DNA of 33,788 nucleotides, taken from assembly GCA_947371275.1 (NCBI GenBank), contig CANBOV010000029.1, positions 1 to 33,788 of the forward strand. The letters are read 5' to 3'. The translations under genes were made by a program, and so were the position numbers. The notes under the pieces are model-generated. The model searched no databases, was not told the DNA's origin, and was given only the letters and a program-made list of their open reading frames with translations. Source of the stretch: Flavobacteriaceae bacterium. Lineage in GTDB: Bacteria > Bacteroidota > Bacteroidia > Flavobacteriales > Flavobacteriaceae. Every line of letters begins with the position of its first letter. Within the stretch, counting starts at the first letter, position 1. Below are positions 1-6,511 of this stretch, one piece after another.

Positions 1-189
1 AAGAGACTGTGTATCTACCCAAAGGATATACAACGCATAACCGGCAAGAGTTACCGCCAAAGTCTTAGACTACTCAATAAGATTAGAAACGACCTTAATA
101 AGCTCGAGAATGAGTTTGTGAGCATAGAAGAGTTCTGCCAATACACCAGCTTGAAATACGAGCAAGTCTTAGTATTAATAGTAGATTAA
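1..189 (+). CDS. Small helical protein, 5' end cut by window edge
   Basis: An open frame runs from base 1 to a TAA at 187-189 and gives about 62 residues, starting KRLCIYPKDIQRITGKSY. No start codon is inside the window, so the gene is cut at its left end, probably by only one or a few residues. The sequence is charged and helical. The segment PKDIQRITGKSYRQSLRLLNKI looks like a helix-turn-helix, and the stretch FVSIEEFCQYTSLKYEQV could form a second helix pair. I recall short proteins of this type as hypothetical proteins in Flavobacteriaceae genomes, but I know no function. A small DNA-binding or excisionase-like role is possible and is only inference. A gene-free stretch with a strong terminator follows. 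Confidence 0.6.
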   Translation, partial: KRLCIYPKDIQRITGKSYRQSLRLLNKIRNDLNKLENEFVSIEEFCQYTSLKYEQVLVLIVD

Positions 190-394
190 AAACTAATATA
201 ACAGTTCAATATTTGAACCTCGATAGTTGGTATTTAAGATTAATTTCTTAAATTTACTATATCAAAAAAGCACAAAACGAATCATATTGAAAGGGGTATA
301 ATTCGGGGTACTAGATAAATGCTATTTCACAAAGCCATATATACAAAGGGATTCCATCGTTAGTTCAAATCCCATCGTGGTCACGGATTTATTG

Positions 395-449
395 AAACAG
401 CTAATAAAAGATAAGGGAACTTGGCTTTTATTAGCTGTTTTTAGTTTTG
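395..449 (+). terminator. Intrinsic terminator, 16-bp perfect stem
   Basis: The arm AAACAGCTAATAAAAG (395-410) is perfectly complementary to CTTTTATTAGCTGTTT (425-440), with a 14-nt loop and a T-rich tail to about 448. It insulates the carotenoid locus from transcription coming from the left. The stem is AT-rich, but its length makes a chance origin unlikely. Confidence 0.75.
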
Positions 450-500
450 GAGCATTCTACCTCATAAGCTCCTAAAACATTCTCTTATAATTTGTGCTAG

Positions 501-527
501 TAACAACTTTATGCATAAAAGTTATTA
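501..527. promoter_or_regulatory. Near-perfect palindrome, candidate operator of the CarH-like regulator
   Basis: The 27-bp segment is centred on ATGCAT. Its flanks, TAACAACTTT and AAAAGTTATTA, are reverse complements with one substitution and a one-base offset. It lies just upstream of the TAnnTTTG element at 545-552, where a -33 contact would fall, and 47 bases before the regulator's start codon. MerR/CarH proteins bind repeats overlapping promoters, so autoregulation is a reasonable inference. No footprint is visible from sequence alone. Confidence 0.45.
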
Positions 528-544
528 TGGTAACTTAATTTTTG

Positions 545-552
545 TACTTTTG
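545..552 (+). promoter_or_regulatory. Bacteroidetes -7 element upstream of carH-like gene
   Basis: TACTTTTG is an exact match to the Bacteroidetes -7 consensus TAnnTTTG and ends 21 bases before the start codon at 574. I see no clear TTG at the usual -33 distance, which would fit a promoter that depends on an activator or has unusual spacing. The heptamer GTTTAAC at 552-558, which recurs near crtI, overlaps its last base. Confidence 0.5.
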
Positions 553-573
553 TTTAACTAATCATACGAAAAG

Positions 574-1470
574 ATGAACAATGTAAAAAGTGTTTTTAGC
601 ATTAAGGATTTGGAAAACTTAACAGGAATCAAGGCACACACAATACGAATCTGGGAAAAACGCTATAATGTTTTGGAACCTATGCGAACTGAAACTAATA
701 TCCGATTATATGATTTGGCCAATTTACAGAAGATATTGAATATTACTTTACTTCACAATCACGGGTATAAAATATCTAAAATATCGAAGTTAACTGAAGA
801 GGAAATACCTGAATTAGTTAATGCGATCATTTCAAACAAAAGTGTCAAGCATCATGCTATAAGTTCTTTTAAATTGGCTATGATGAATTTTGATCAAGCC
901 TTATTCTTAAACACTTATAATAAGTTACTTTCGGAAACCTCGTTTAGGGAGGTGTTTTTTAACATATTTATTCCTTTCATTGAAGAAATAGGTTATTTAT
1001 GGCAAACCAATACCATATCCATAGCGCATGAACATTTCATTAGTTATTTAATCAAACAAAAATTATTGTTAAATACTGAGAAACTTCAAACTCAAGAGCC
1101 CACAAGGGATGATAAAACCTTTGTTTTATATTTACCTGACAATGAATTACATGAACTTGGCCTTATGTATGCCAATTATGAAATACAGCACTATGGCTTT
1201 AAAACTATATTTTTAGGGGAAAGTGTTCCTTTGGAGAGTTTGAAAGATGTGAAAAAATACTTTGACAACATCACTTTTATATGTTATATGACGGTAGAAC
1301 CAAACGCTTCTATCGTAAATGAATATATTAAAGAAATAAAGAAAGAGCTATTAACAGATGACTCTAACTTTTGGATTTTAGGAAGAATGATAGAAAATAT
1401 TGACCAAAAGTTGCAAGATGAAAAACTTAGAACCTTTAGTTCCTTAAGTGATTTAATTGCTGCATTATAA
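574..1470 (+). CDS. carH: CarH/LitR-like MerR regulator with cobalamin-binding domain
   Basis: This 298-residue protein has the three-part build of CarH. Residues 8-75 are a MerR winged helix (SIKDLENLTGIKAHTIRIWEKRY). Residues about 90-175 are a four-helix cobalamin-cap domain with W143, nine residues, then E153-H154, which is the W-x9-E-H signature. Residues 182-290 are a Rossmann B12-binding domain with E191-x-H193-x-x-G196, where the His is the expected lower cobalt ligand. In known CarH proteins the AdoCbl-bound tetramer represses carotenoid genes in the dark and light breaks the Co-C bond, relieving repression. It lies 55 bases upstream of crtI on the same strand. A B12-binding but light-independent homologue (CarA-like) is the main alternative. 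The family and cobalamin motifs are clear, while light sensing is inferred. Confidence 0.88.
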   Translation: MNNVKSVFSIKDLENLTGIKAHTIRIWEKRYNVLEPMRTETNIRLYDLANLQKILNITLLHNHGYKISKISKLTEEEIPELVNAIISNKSVKHHAISSFKLAMMNFDQALFLNTYNKLLSETSFREVFFNIFIPFIEEIGYLWQTNTISIAHEHFISYLIKQKLLLNTEKLQTQEPTRDDKTFVLYLPDNELHELGLMYANYEIQHYGFKTIFLGESVPLESLKDVKKYFDNITFICYMTVEPNASIVNEYIKEIKKELLTDDSNFWILGRMIENIDQKLQDEKLRTFSSLSDLIAAL

Positions 1471-1491
1471 ATTTCTTTAAAAAGTAGTATA

Positions 1492-1525
1492 ATTGTTTAA
1501 CTTTTAGCTATTTTTGTTAAACAAT
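1492..1525 (+). promoter_or_regulatory. 10-bp perfect inverted repeat abutting the crtI start codon
   Basis: ATTGTTTAAC (1492-1501) and GTTAAACAAT (1516-1525) are exact reverse complements around a 14-nt spacer, and the right arm ends one base before the crtI ATG at 1526. The spacer carries TATTTTTG (1509-1516), an exact TAnnTTTG match. If used as a promoter it would give an almost leaderless crtI mRNA. GTTTAAC also occurs at 552-558 near the regulator's promoter. Candidate roles are an operator for the CarH-like protein or an RNA hairpin hiding the start codon. Confidence 0.5.
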
Positions 1526-2986
1526 ATGAAAAAGCAAATAAAAATAATTGGATCAGGTTTTTCGTCTTTGGCTGCAGCCTGCTATTTAGCCCAACAGGGG
1601 CATTCTGTTACTGTTTACGAAAAAAATGACACTATAGGTGGACGTGCAAGACAATTGAAAAAAGATGGGTTCATCTTTGATATTGGTCCGACTTGGTATT
1701 GGATGCCTGATGTTTTTGAGCGATTCTTTTCAGATTTTGGTAAAAAACCGGCAGATTATTATGACTTAATTAAGTTATCTCCAGCCTATCAAGTTTATTT
1801 TGGCATCAACGAATTTGTTACCATTTCAGATAATTTACCGGAAATCATAAAAACATTTGAGCGGATTGAAAAAGGGAGCGGTGCCCAGCTAGCTCACTTC
1901 ATGAAAGAAGCTCAGAGCAATTATGACATCGCTATAAAAGACTTAGTTTATCGTCCTGGTGTTTCTCCTATGGAGTTGGTTACTCTTGAGACCGCAATGA
2001 AAGTCAATCAGTTTTTTGGGAATATATCTAAAGACATCCGTCGAAAATTTAAGAACACCAAATTAGTTCAAATATTAGAATTCCCAGTTCTCTTCTTAGG
2101 AGCAAAGCCTTCTGACACCCCATCGTTTTATAGTTTTATGAATTATGCGGACTTTGGATTAGGTACTTGGCATCCTAAAAACGGTATGTATTCGGTTATT
2201 TTGGCTATAGAAAAATTAGCCTTGGAATTGGGCGTTACCATTCAAACAAATTCGAATATTGATAAAATCATTGTAGAGCAAGGAACTGCTACAGCACTAA
2301 TTGTCAATGGAGAACGTATTCACGGTGACATTATACTTAGTGGCGCTGACTACCATCACAGTGAGAGTTTATTGGATGCAACCTACCGTGTTTATTCTGA
2401 AAAATACTGGGAAAAGAGCACCTTTGCTCCTTCTTCTTTGTTGTTTTATGTGGGGTTTGATAAAAAAATTGAAAATGTAGCCCATCACACTTTATTTTTT
2501 GATGTCGATTTTGATGTGCATGCTGAAGCTATTTACGACCAACCCAAATGGCCAGATGAGCCCCTATTCTATGCCAGTTTTCCTTCCAAGACGGATAGCA
2601 ATGTTGCTCCTGAAGGTAAAGAAGCCGGTATATTTTTGATTCCGTTAGCTCCTGGATTGGATGATATACCAGAATTGCGCGAAGAATATTTTGAGAAAAT
2701 AATAGCACGCTTTGAAAAATTAACCGAGCAAGATGTTAGATATTCGATTATCTTTAAGGAATCATTTTGTGTAAATGACTTTATCAAAGATTATAATTCA
2801 TATAAAGGTAATGCGTATGGATTAGCCAATACCCTATTACAAACCGCCTTTTTAAGACCTAAATTGAAGAGTAAAAAAGTGAAAAACCTCTTTTTTACGG
2901 GGCAATTAACAGTTCCAGGACCTGGAGTACCCCCTGCTTTAATATCAGGGAAACTAGTATCAGAACTTATACAAAAAAATCTGTAA
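1526..2986 (+). CDS. crtI: Phytoene desaturase CrtI
   Basis: CrtI is an FAD-dependent enzyme that desaturates colourless phytoene stepwise toward lycopene, acting at the membrane. From the ATG at 1526 the protein has 486 residues, the usual family length. Its N-terminus is the dinucleotide-binding fold (IIGSGFSSLAAACYLAQQG, then YEKNDTIGGRARQ), followed by the family segment FDIGPTWYWMPDVFE. The C-terminus has the hallmark FFTGQLTVPGPGVPPALISGK. A TTG 12 bases upstream (1514) could start the frame, but it lies inside the inverted repeat and adds nothing conserved, so ATG 1526 is preferred. crtB follows after 13 bases and crtZ after that, consistent with one transcript. Homologous desaturases acting on diapophytoene exist, but the crtB/crtZ company argues for C40 carotenoids. 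Confidence 0.93.
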   Translation: MKKQIKIIGSGFSSLAAACYLAQQGHSVTVYEKNDTIGGRARQLKKDGFIFDIGPTWYWMPDVFERFFSDFGKKPADYYDLIKLSPAYQVYFGINEFVTISDNLPEIIKTFERIEKGSGAQLAHFMKEAQSNYDIAIKDLVYRPGVSPMELVTLETAMKVNQFFGNISKDIRRKFKNTKLVQILEFPVLFLGAKPSDTPSFYSFMNYADFGLGTWHPKNGMYSVILAIEKLALELGVTIQTNSNIDKIIVEQGTATALIVNGERIHGDIILSGADYHHSESLLDATYRVYSEKYWEKSTFAPSSLLFYVGFDKKIENVAHHTLFFDVDFDVHAEAIYDQPKWPDEPLFYASFPSKTDSNVAPEGKEAGIFLIPLAPGLDDIPELREEYFEKIIARFEKLTEQDVRYSIIFKESFCVNDFIKDYNSYKGNAYGLANTLLQTAFLRPKLKSKKVKNLFFTGQLTVPGPGVPPALISGKLVSELIQKNL

Positions 2987-2999
2987 AACCATTTTCAAT

Positions 3000-3839
3000 A
3001 TGAAATCAATTTTTGACACCGTATCGTTTGATTGCAGTCGTAATGTAACGAAGTCCTACAGTACTTCTTTCTCTGCTGCTGTTACTATGTTGGCCCCCAG
3101 CATACGTCAAGACATCTATAACATATATGGATTCGTGCGATTTGCTGATGAAATAGTGGATACTTTTCATGATTATGATAAAGAAACATTGTTTGCCCAA
3201 TTTGAAAATGATTTAGAAATGGCTTTGGAACATAAAATAAGTTTAAATCCTATACTGAATTCCTTTCAGCATACGGTTCATAAGTATACTATTCCAAGCA
3301 GTATGATTGCTTCTTTTATGAAAAGTATGCGGTTGGATTTACACAAAAAAGAATACCAATCAATTGAAGAATATAATGACTATATCTACGGATCTGCCGA
3401 TGTGGTGGGTTTGATGTGTCTAAAAGTTTTTGTAAACGGCGACGATCAGAAATTTAAAGAGTTGGAACAATCGGCTATGCGATTAGGTTCGGCTTTTCAG
3501 AAAGTTAACTTTTTACGTGATTTAAAAGCTGATCATGAGGAATTAAACCGGTCGTATTTTCCAAACATGGATTTGTCTCGACTGGATGAAGGTTCAAAGA
3601 ACCTCATCATTCAAGAAATCGAAGCCGATTTTGAAGAGGGTTTCCAAGGCATTGTGAAGTTGCCTTTAGAAGCTAAGTTTGGAGTATATACTGCTTATAT
3701 CTATTATAAAAAATTATTGTCTAAATTAAAGAAAACGCCTTCTATGGAAATTAAGCATACGCGTATACGAGTACCTGATTATCAAAAATTTGGATTATTG
3801 GCCAAGTGTTATGTTAACTATCGTTTGAATTTATTATAA
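3000..3839 (+). CDS. crtB: Phytoene synthase CrtB
   Basis: CrtB condenses two geranylgeranyl diphosphates into phytoene, the first committed step to carotenoids. The 279-residue protein has both aspartate-rich motifs that bind magnesium-diphosphate: D50-E-I-V-D54 after YGFVRFA, and D174-L-K-A-D178 within NFLRDLKADHEELNRSYFP. The start STSF (residues 21-24) is also typical of squalene/phytoene synthases. It is 13 bases after crtI and 3 bases before crtZ, so the three are almost surely cotranscribed. No geranylgeranyl diphosphate synthase is in the window, so the precursor must come from a gene elsewhere. Nothing looks broken. Confidence 0.93.
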   Translation: MKSIFDTVSFDCSRNVTKSYSTSFSAAVTMLAPSIRQDIYNIYGFVRFADEIVDTFHDYDKETLFAQFENDLEMALEHKISLNPILNSFQHTVHKYTIPSSMIASFMKSMRLDLHKKEYQSIEEYNDYIYGSADVVGLMCLKVFVNGDDQKFKELEQSAMRLGSAFQKVNFLRDLKADHEELNRSYFPNMDLSRLDEGSKNLIIQEIEADFEEGFQGIVKLPLEAKFGVYTAYIYYKKLLSKLKKTPSMEIKHTRIRVPDYQKFGLLAKCYVNYRLNLL

Positions 3840-3842
3840 AAT

Positions 3843-4286
3843 ATGTACCTCAATATAATTGTCTTTATCGTTACGTTTTGCATTATGGAGTTTATGGCAT
3901 GGTTTAGTCATAAGTACATTATGCACGGTTTTTTATGGAATTTACATGCAGACCATCACAAGAAAGACCACGACTCTTGGTTTGAAAGAAATGATGCATT
4001 TTTTATTTTTTATGCAGTGGTAAGCATAGCCTTTTTTTTACTGTGGCAAAATGATATTTTATCGATTGGATTGGCTATTGGACTAGGTATTTTTGCTTAT
4101 GGATTGGCTTATTTTACGGTACACGATATATTCATACACCAACGCTTTAAGTTATTTAGAAATGCGAATAACCGTTATGCAAAAGCGGTTAGACGAGCAC
4201 ATAAAATGCATCATAAGCATATTGGGAAAGAAGAAGGAGAATGTTTTGGGATGCTAGTAGTTCCATTTAAATATTTTAAAAAATAA
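3843..4286 (+). CDS. crtZ: Beta-carotene hydroxylase CrtZ
   Basis: CrtZ is a membrane di-iron hydroxylase that adds 3-hydroxyl groups to the beta-ionone rings of beta-carotene, leading to zeaxanthin. The 147-residue protein has the expected histidine clusters: H23-x4-H28, H35-x2-H38-H39, H94-x4-H99 and H120-x2-H123-H124. Hydrophobic segments at about 1-20, 53-70 and 72-92 separate them. Its ATG lies 3 bases after the crtB stop and a terminator follows its own stop directly, closing the operon. Its substrate needs a lycopene cyclase, which is not in this window. The sequence points to zeaxanthin as the yellow pigment, as in many marine and freshwater Flavobacteriaceae. Confidence 0.92.
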   Translation: MYLNIIVFIVTFCIMEFMAWFSHKYIMHGFLWNLHADHHKKDHDSWFERNDAFFIFYAVVSIAFFLLWQNDILSIGLAIGLGIFAYGLAYFTVHDIFIHQRFKLFRNANNRYAKAVRRAHKMHHKHIGKEEGECFGMLVVPFKYFKK

Positions 4287-4318
4287 AAAAGGCCCGATTG
4301 TATCGGGCTTTTTTTATT
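4284..4318. terminator. Bidirectional terminator between crtZ and the DUF4252 gene
   Basis: GCCCGA (4292-4297) pairs with TCGGGC (4303-4308) around a 5-nt loop. It is followed by seven T on the plus strand and preceded by six A, so it can stop transcription from either side. It separates the convergent crt operon (+) and sigma/DUF4252 operon (-). Confidence 0.85.
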
Positions 4319-4337
4319 TACAATCGAATTCGTTTCG

Positions 4338-4871
4338 TTATTTAATAAGACCTTGCAAGGGTTTTAATTGCTCCATATCTACATTTGCATTCTTGATTAG
4401 GGAGAGCATGTTCATGATGTTATTAGGATTCATATCTTTTCCTAATATCCTTACAACAGCAAAACCAGCTTCTTTCTTTTTGGCAAATAAGACAAACTCA
4501 TTGATGTTATTTTCATCTCCAACAAAGTTAACGGAAGCGGCATCTTTACCTGAACCAATTTTCATAAGTTCCTGATACTCTTTCCCTTTTAGAATTTTGG
4601 TTACTTTATCACTTTCGATAGCGTATGCTGCTGGATTGTTTTTATCCAGTTTATAGGCCAAGATATTCATTTTATCAAAGGACTGAAGGGCAGTCTTTTG
4701 GTCGGCTGATAGTTTGGATTTATCGACATTAATAATGCTAGAAGAAATGTCTAAGGATAAGAAGTCTTTCTTTTCTGAATTGGTGACAAAATACTTTTGA
4801 AGGCTTGGTTCATTGTTACAACTCATGAGCAACATAGAGGCCAAGATAGCGGCTATAAAGGCTAGTCTCAT
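4338..4871 (-). CDS. DUF4252 lipoprotein
   Basis: The 177-residue product starts with a lipoprotein signal peptide ending in the lipobox LLMS-C18. The mature part (residues about 25-170) matches the DUF4252 pattern: alternating short strands, with segments such as VDKSKLSADQKTALQSFDKMNILAYKL and GFAVVRILGKDMNPNNIMNMLSLI. It probably sits in the periplasmic face of a membrane. The function of DUF4252 is not established. It is the last gene of a four-gene minus-strand operon led by an ECF sigma factor, with 8 bases between it and a second DUF4252 gene, so a role in the envelope response run by that sigma factor is a fair inference. Confidence 0.75.
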   Translation of the reverse strand: MRLAFIAAILASMLLMSCNNEPSLQKYFVTNSEKKDFLSLDISSSIINVDKSKLSADQKTALQSFDKMNILAYKLDKNNPAAYAIESDKVTKILKGKEYQELMKIGSGKDAASVNFVGDENNINEFVLFAKKKEAGFAVVRILGKDMNPNNIMNMLSLIKNANVDMEQLKPLQGLIK

Positions 4872-4879
4872 GCTTTTTA

Positions 4880-5419
4880 CTATTTAGTTCCTTTTGGTCC
4901 TTTGTTTCCTTTGGATGCCTTTTTTAAAACATCCCCACCAGGCAATTTCATCTTGTCTGTCAAAACAGATAATTCATCTAAATCAAAATTTCCTGTTAAC
5001 GACATGAGGACAGATTCTTCTTTACCGCTACCTTCAACAAACATCAGTAGCTCTTTGATTTGGGCATCGGTAGCGCCGGATCTAACAAAGATTTTTACGC
5101 TTTTACCTTTTTCATTAATTCGCATTAATTCTTCCAAATCGGCAGATTTTATGTATTTATCTGCTGTGGCTTTCATTTCATCTGATTTCTTGTCGCTGTT
5201 GGTTACAAAGACTTTTAAGTTTTCTAATTTTTTAATTAGATTAACGTACTGTTGCGTTTCTTTATCTTCCACTTTCATTTTACTGATTAGGGAGAACATT
5301 TTTTTATTAACGATTACAGCCGTTACATCATCTTGACCGTCAAATTTGTCAAATACAGACTGGGCAAACAATGTATTAGCAAACAATACTAGCACTACAC
5401 TTACGATTAATTTTTTCAT
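4880..5419 (-). CDS. DUF4252 periplasmic protein with basic tail
   Basis: From the ATG at 5419 the protein has 179 residues and begins with a clean signal peptide (MKKLIVSVVLVLFANTLFAQ), no lipobox cysteine. A start 54 bases upstream (5473) is possible in frame, but it would put 18 polar residues before the signal peptide, so it is rejected. The body resembles the DUF4252 partner next door. The last 12 or so residues are a lysine-glycine tail (KKASKGNKGPKGTK), unusual for a globular end and perhaps able to touch acidic surface polymers or DNA. It lies between the anti-sigma-like gene (16 bases) and the DUF4252 lipoprotein. Function unknown. Confidence 0.72.
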   Translation of the reverse strand: MKKLIVSVVLVLFANTLFAQSVFDKFDGQDDVTAVIVNKKMFSLISKMKVEDKETQQYVNLIKKLENLKVFVTNSDKKSDEMKATADKYIKSADLEELMRINEKGKSVKIFVRSGATDAQIKELLMFVEGSGKEESVLMSLTGNFDLDELSVLTDKMKLPGGDVLKKASKGNKGPKGTK

Positions 5420-5435
5420 GATTTCTTGATTTTTC

Positions 5436-5882
5436 TTATTTAAAGATTTTGTTTTTTGATTGTTCATACTCATTTAAGTAACTCATACTTCCAATGCCTC
5501 TGTTGACATGTACAGAAATCATTGCCAAGGCTTTTTGTGTTTCTTTGAATGCTACTTCGGGGTCATTATAAGTCCCTAAATCTGCAGTTTTAGGTTGATT
5601 ATATTGATTGAAAGTGAAGAGCGACACGCTTATCAAAACCAGCATAGTAGCGGCTATTGACAGCCAGTACCCATAGGGTTTCTTTTTTGATTGTAATGAA
5701 ATACTGGCTTCGTACTGCTCTTGTTTTGCTTGGACTGCATAACCAAATAGTGGTTTATAGTGTTCCAAATGAGGTGCTACATTTGGGGAAGAAAAGTAGG
5801 CCTTTAATTCCTTTTCTTCGTCTATAGAGGTTGCTGCTTCGAAGTATTTTGTAACTAATTTTTCTATATTATCCAATGCCAT
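5436..5882 (-). CDS. Single-TM anti-sigma-factor-like protein
   Basis: This 148-residue protein starts 14 bases inside the 3' end of the sigma factor gene, the usual overlap for translational coupling. Residues 1-60 are helical and charged (the cytoplasmic part that would hold the sigma factor). One membrane segment follows at about 74-91 (WLSIAATMLVLISVSLFTF), then a short periplasmic tail to the end. I see no zinc-binding H-x3-C-x2-C anti-sigma motif, so it belongs to another type or only resembles the group. Its place and topology support an anti-sigma role. The sequence family itself is not one I can name. Confidence 0.65.
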   Translation of the reverse strand: MALDNIEKLVTKYFEAATSIDEEKELKAYFSSPNVAPHLEHYKPLFGYAVQAKQEQYEASISLQSKKKPYGYWLSIAATMLVLISVSLFTFNQYNQPKTADLGTYNDPEVAFKETQKALAMISVHVNRGIGSMSYLNEYEQSKNKIFK

Positions 5883-6378
5883 AATGATGGGTTTTAGTCA
5901 TTGTTTCTCTAATTGTTTTTCTTGCTCTTGAGAGGGCCGTTCGAATGGCTGACTCGTTCATGTCTAATATTTTACTGATTTCTTCAAATTCCATTTCTTC
6001 AATATCACGCATTTGGACAATCAGTTTTTGTTGTTGGGGTAAATCGTTTATGATTCTTTCTACCCAGTCCCACGTATCTTTATCTTCTACTTGTTGTTGC
6101 AGTCCCGCTTCCCTATCGGTGAAATTGTTGTGCACTATTTTCATGTTACTGGCTCTTTTTGACTTTAACTGATCTAAGCAATAATTCTTAGTCATGGTCA
6201 TGGCCAGTGCTTCTACACTATTATATTGCTGTAGACTTTCATTTTTATTCCATAATTTAACCAAAACCTCTTGGGTAGCATCTTCTGCTTCTTCCGTGCT
6301 AACGAGTAACCGTTTTGCGATTCGGAAGAGTTTATCCTTAAATGGATTCACTAGCTGCATGAATTCTCTTTGGTTCAT
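5869..6378 (-). CDS. ECF-type RNA polymerase sigma factor
   Basis: A 169-residue extracytoplasmic-function sigma factor. Region 2 spans about residues 10-75 (DKLFRIAKRLLVSTEEAEDATQEVLVKLW, the -10 binding and core-binding helices). Region 4 spans about 110-160, with LPQQQKLIVQMRDIEEMEFEEISKILDMNESAIRTALSRARKTI as the -35 recognition helix-turn-helix. It heads a minus-strand operon with an anti-sigma-like gene and two DUF4252 genes, and likely directs their own expression. The signal that triggers it is not visible. A divergent promoter region of 133 bases separates it from the S41 peptidase gene. Confidence 0.88.
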   Translation of the reverse strand: MNQREFMQLVNPFKDKLFRIAKRLLVSTEEAEDATQEVLVKLWNKNESLQQYNSVEALAMTMTKNYCLDQLKSKRASNMKIVHNNFTDREAGLQQQVEDKDTWDWVERIINDLPQQQKLIVQMRDIEEMEFEEISKILDMNESAIRTALSRARKTIRETMTKTHHYGIG

Positions 6379-6511
6379 TAAAACTACTCTTGGTTAGTGA
6401 TTATAAAGTGAAGACGAGTACACTATTTATTTGTTACAAACAAAATAAAATATTCTGCTTCATTTGTTATAAACTTAGTAAATTTACGATTACTTAAAAT
6501 ATAACACTGCT

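Larger units (their letters stand above)
190..573. other. Gene-free stretch between the small protein and the carH-like gene
   Basis: No credible coding frame was found. It holds a tRNA-3'-end-like string around 362-386 (TTCAAATCCCATCG, no matching 5' half), a heptamer CCATCGT repeated near 354-360 and 372-378, a strong terminator at 395-440, and the palindrome and promoter of the downstream regulator at 501-552. The tRNA-like string could be a worn attachment site, but the evidence is thin. Confidence 0.5.

Noticed and set aside
362..386. Functional tRNA gene
   Set aside because: Only a T-loop-like string and a 3' strand are present; the matching T-stem and 5' half are missing.
1514..1525. 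TTG start of crtI twelve bases before ATG 1526
   Set aside because: It lies inside the perfect inverted repeat and adds four residues not typical of CrtI.
5420..5473. Upstream start for the DUF4252 protein at 5473
   Set aside because: It would place 18 polar residues before a complete signal peptide and overlap the anti-sigma-like gene.
6379..6511. Clear -33/-7 promoter for the S41 peptidase
   Set aside because: A TTTG and a TAAATTTA are present, but the 12-base spacing is too short to call a promoter.
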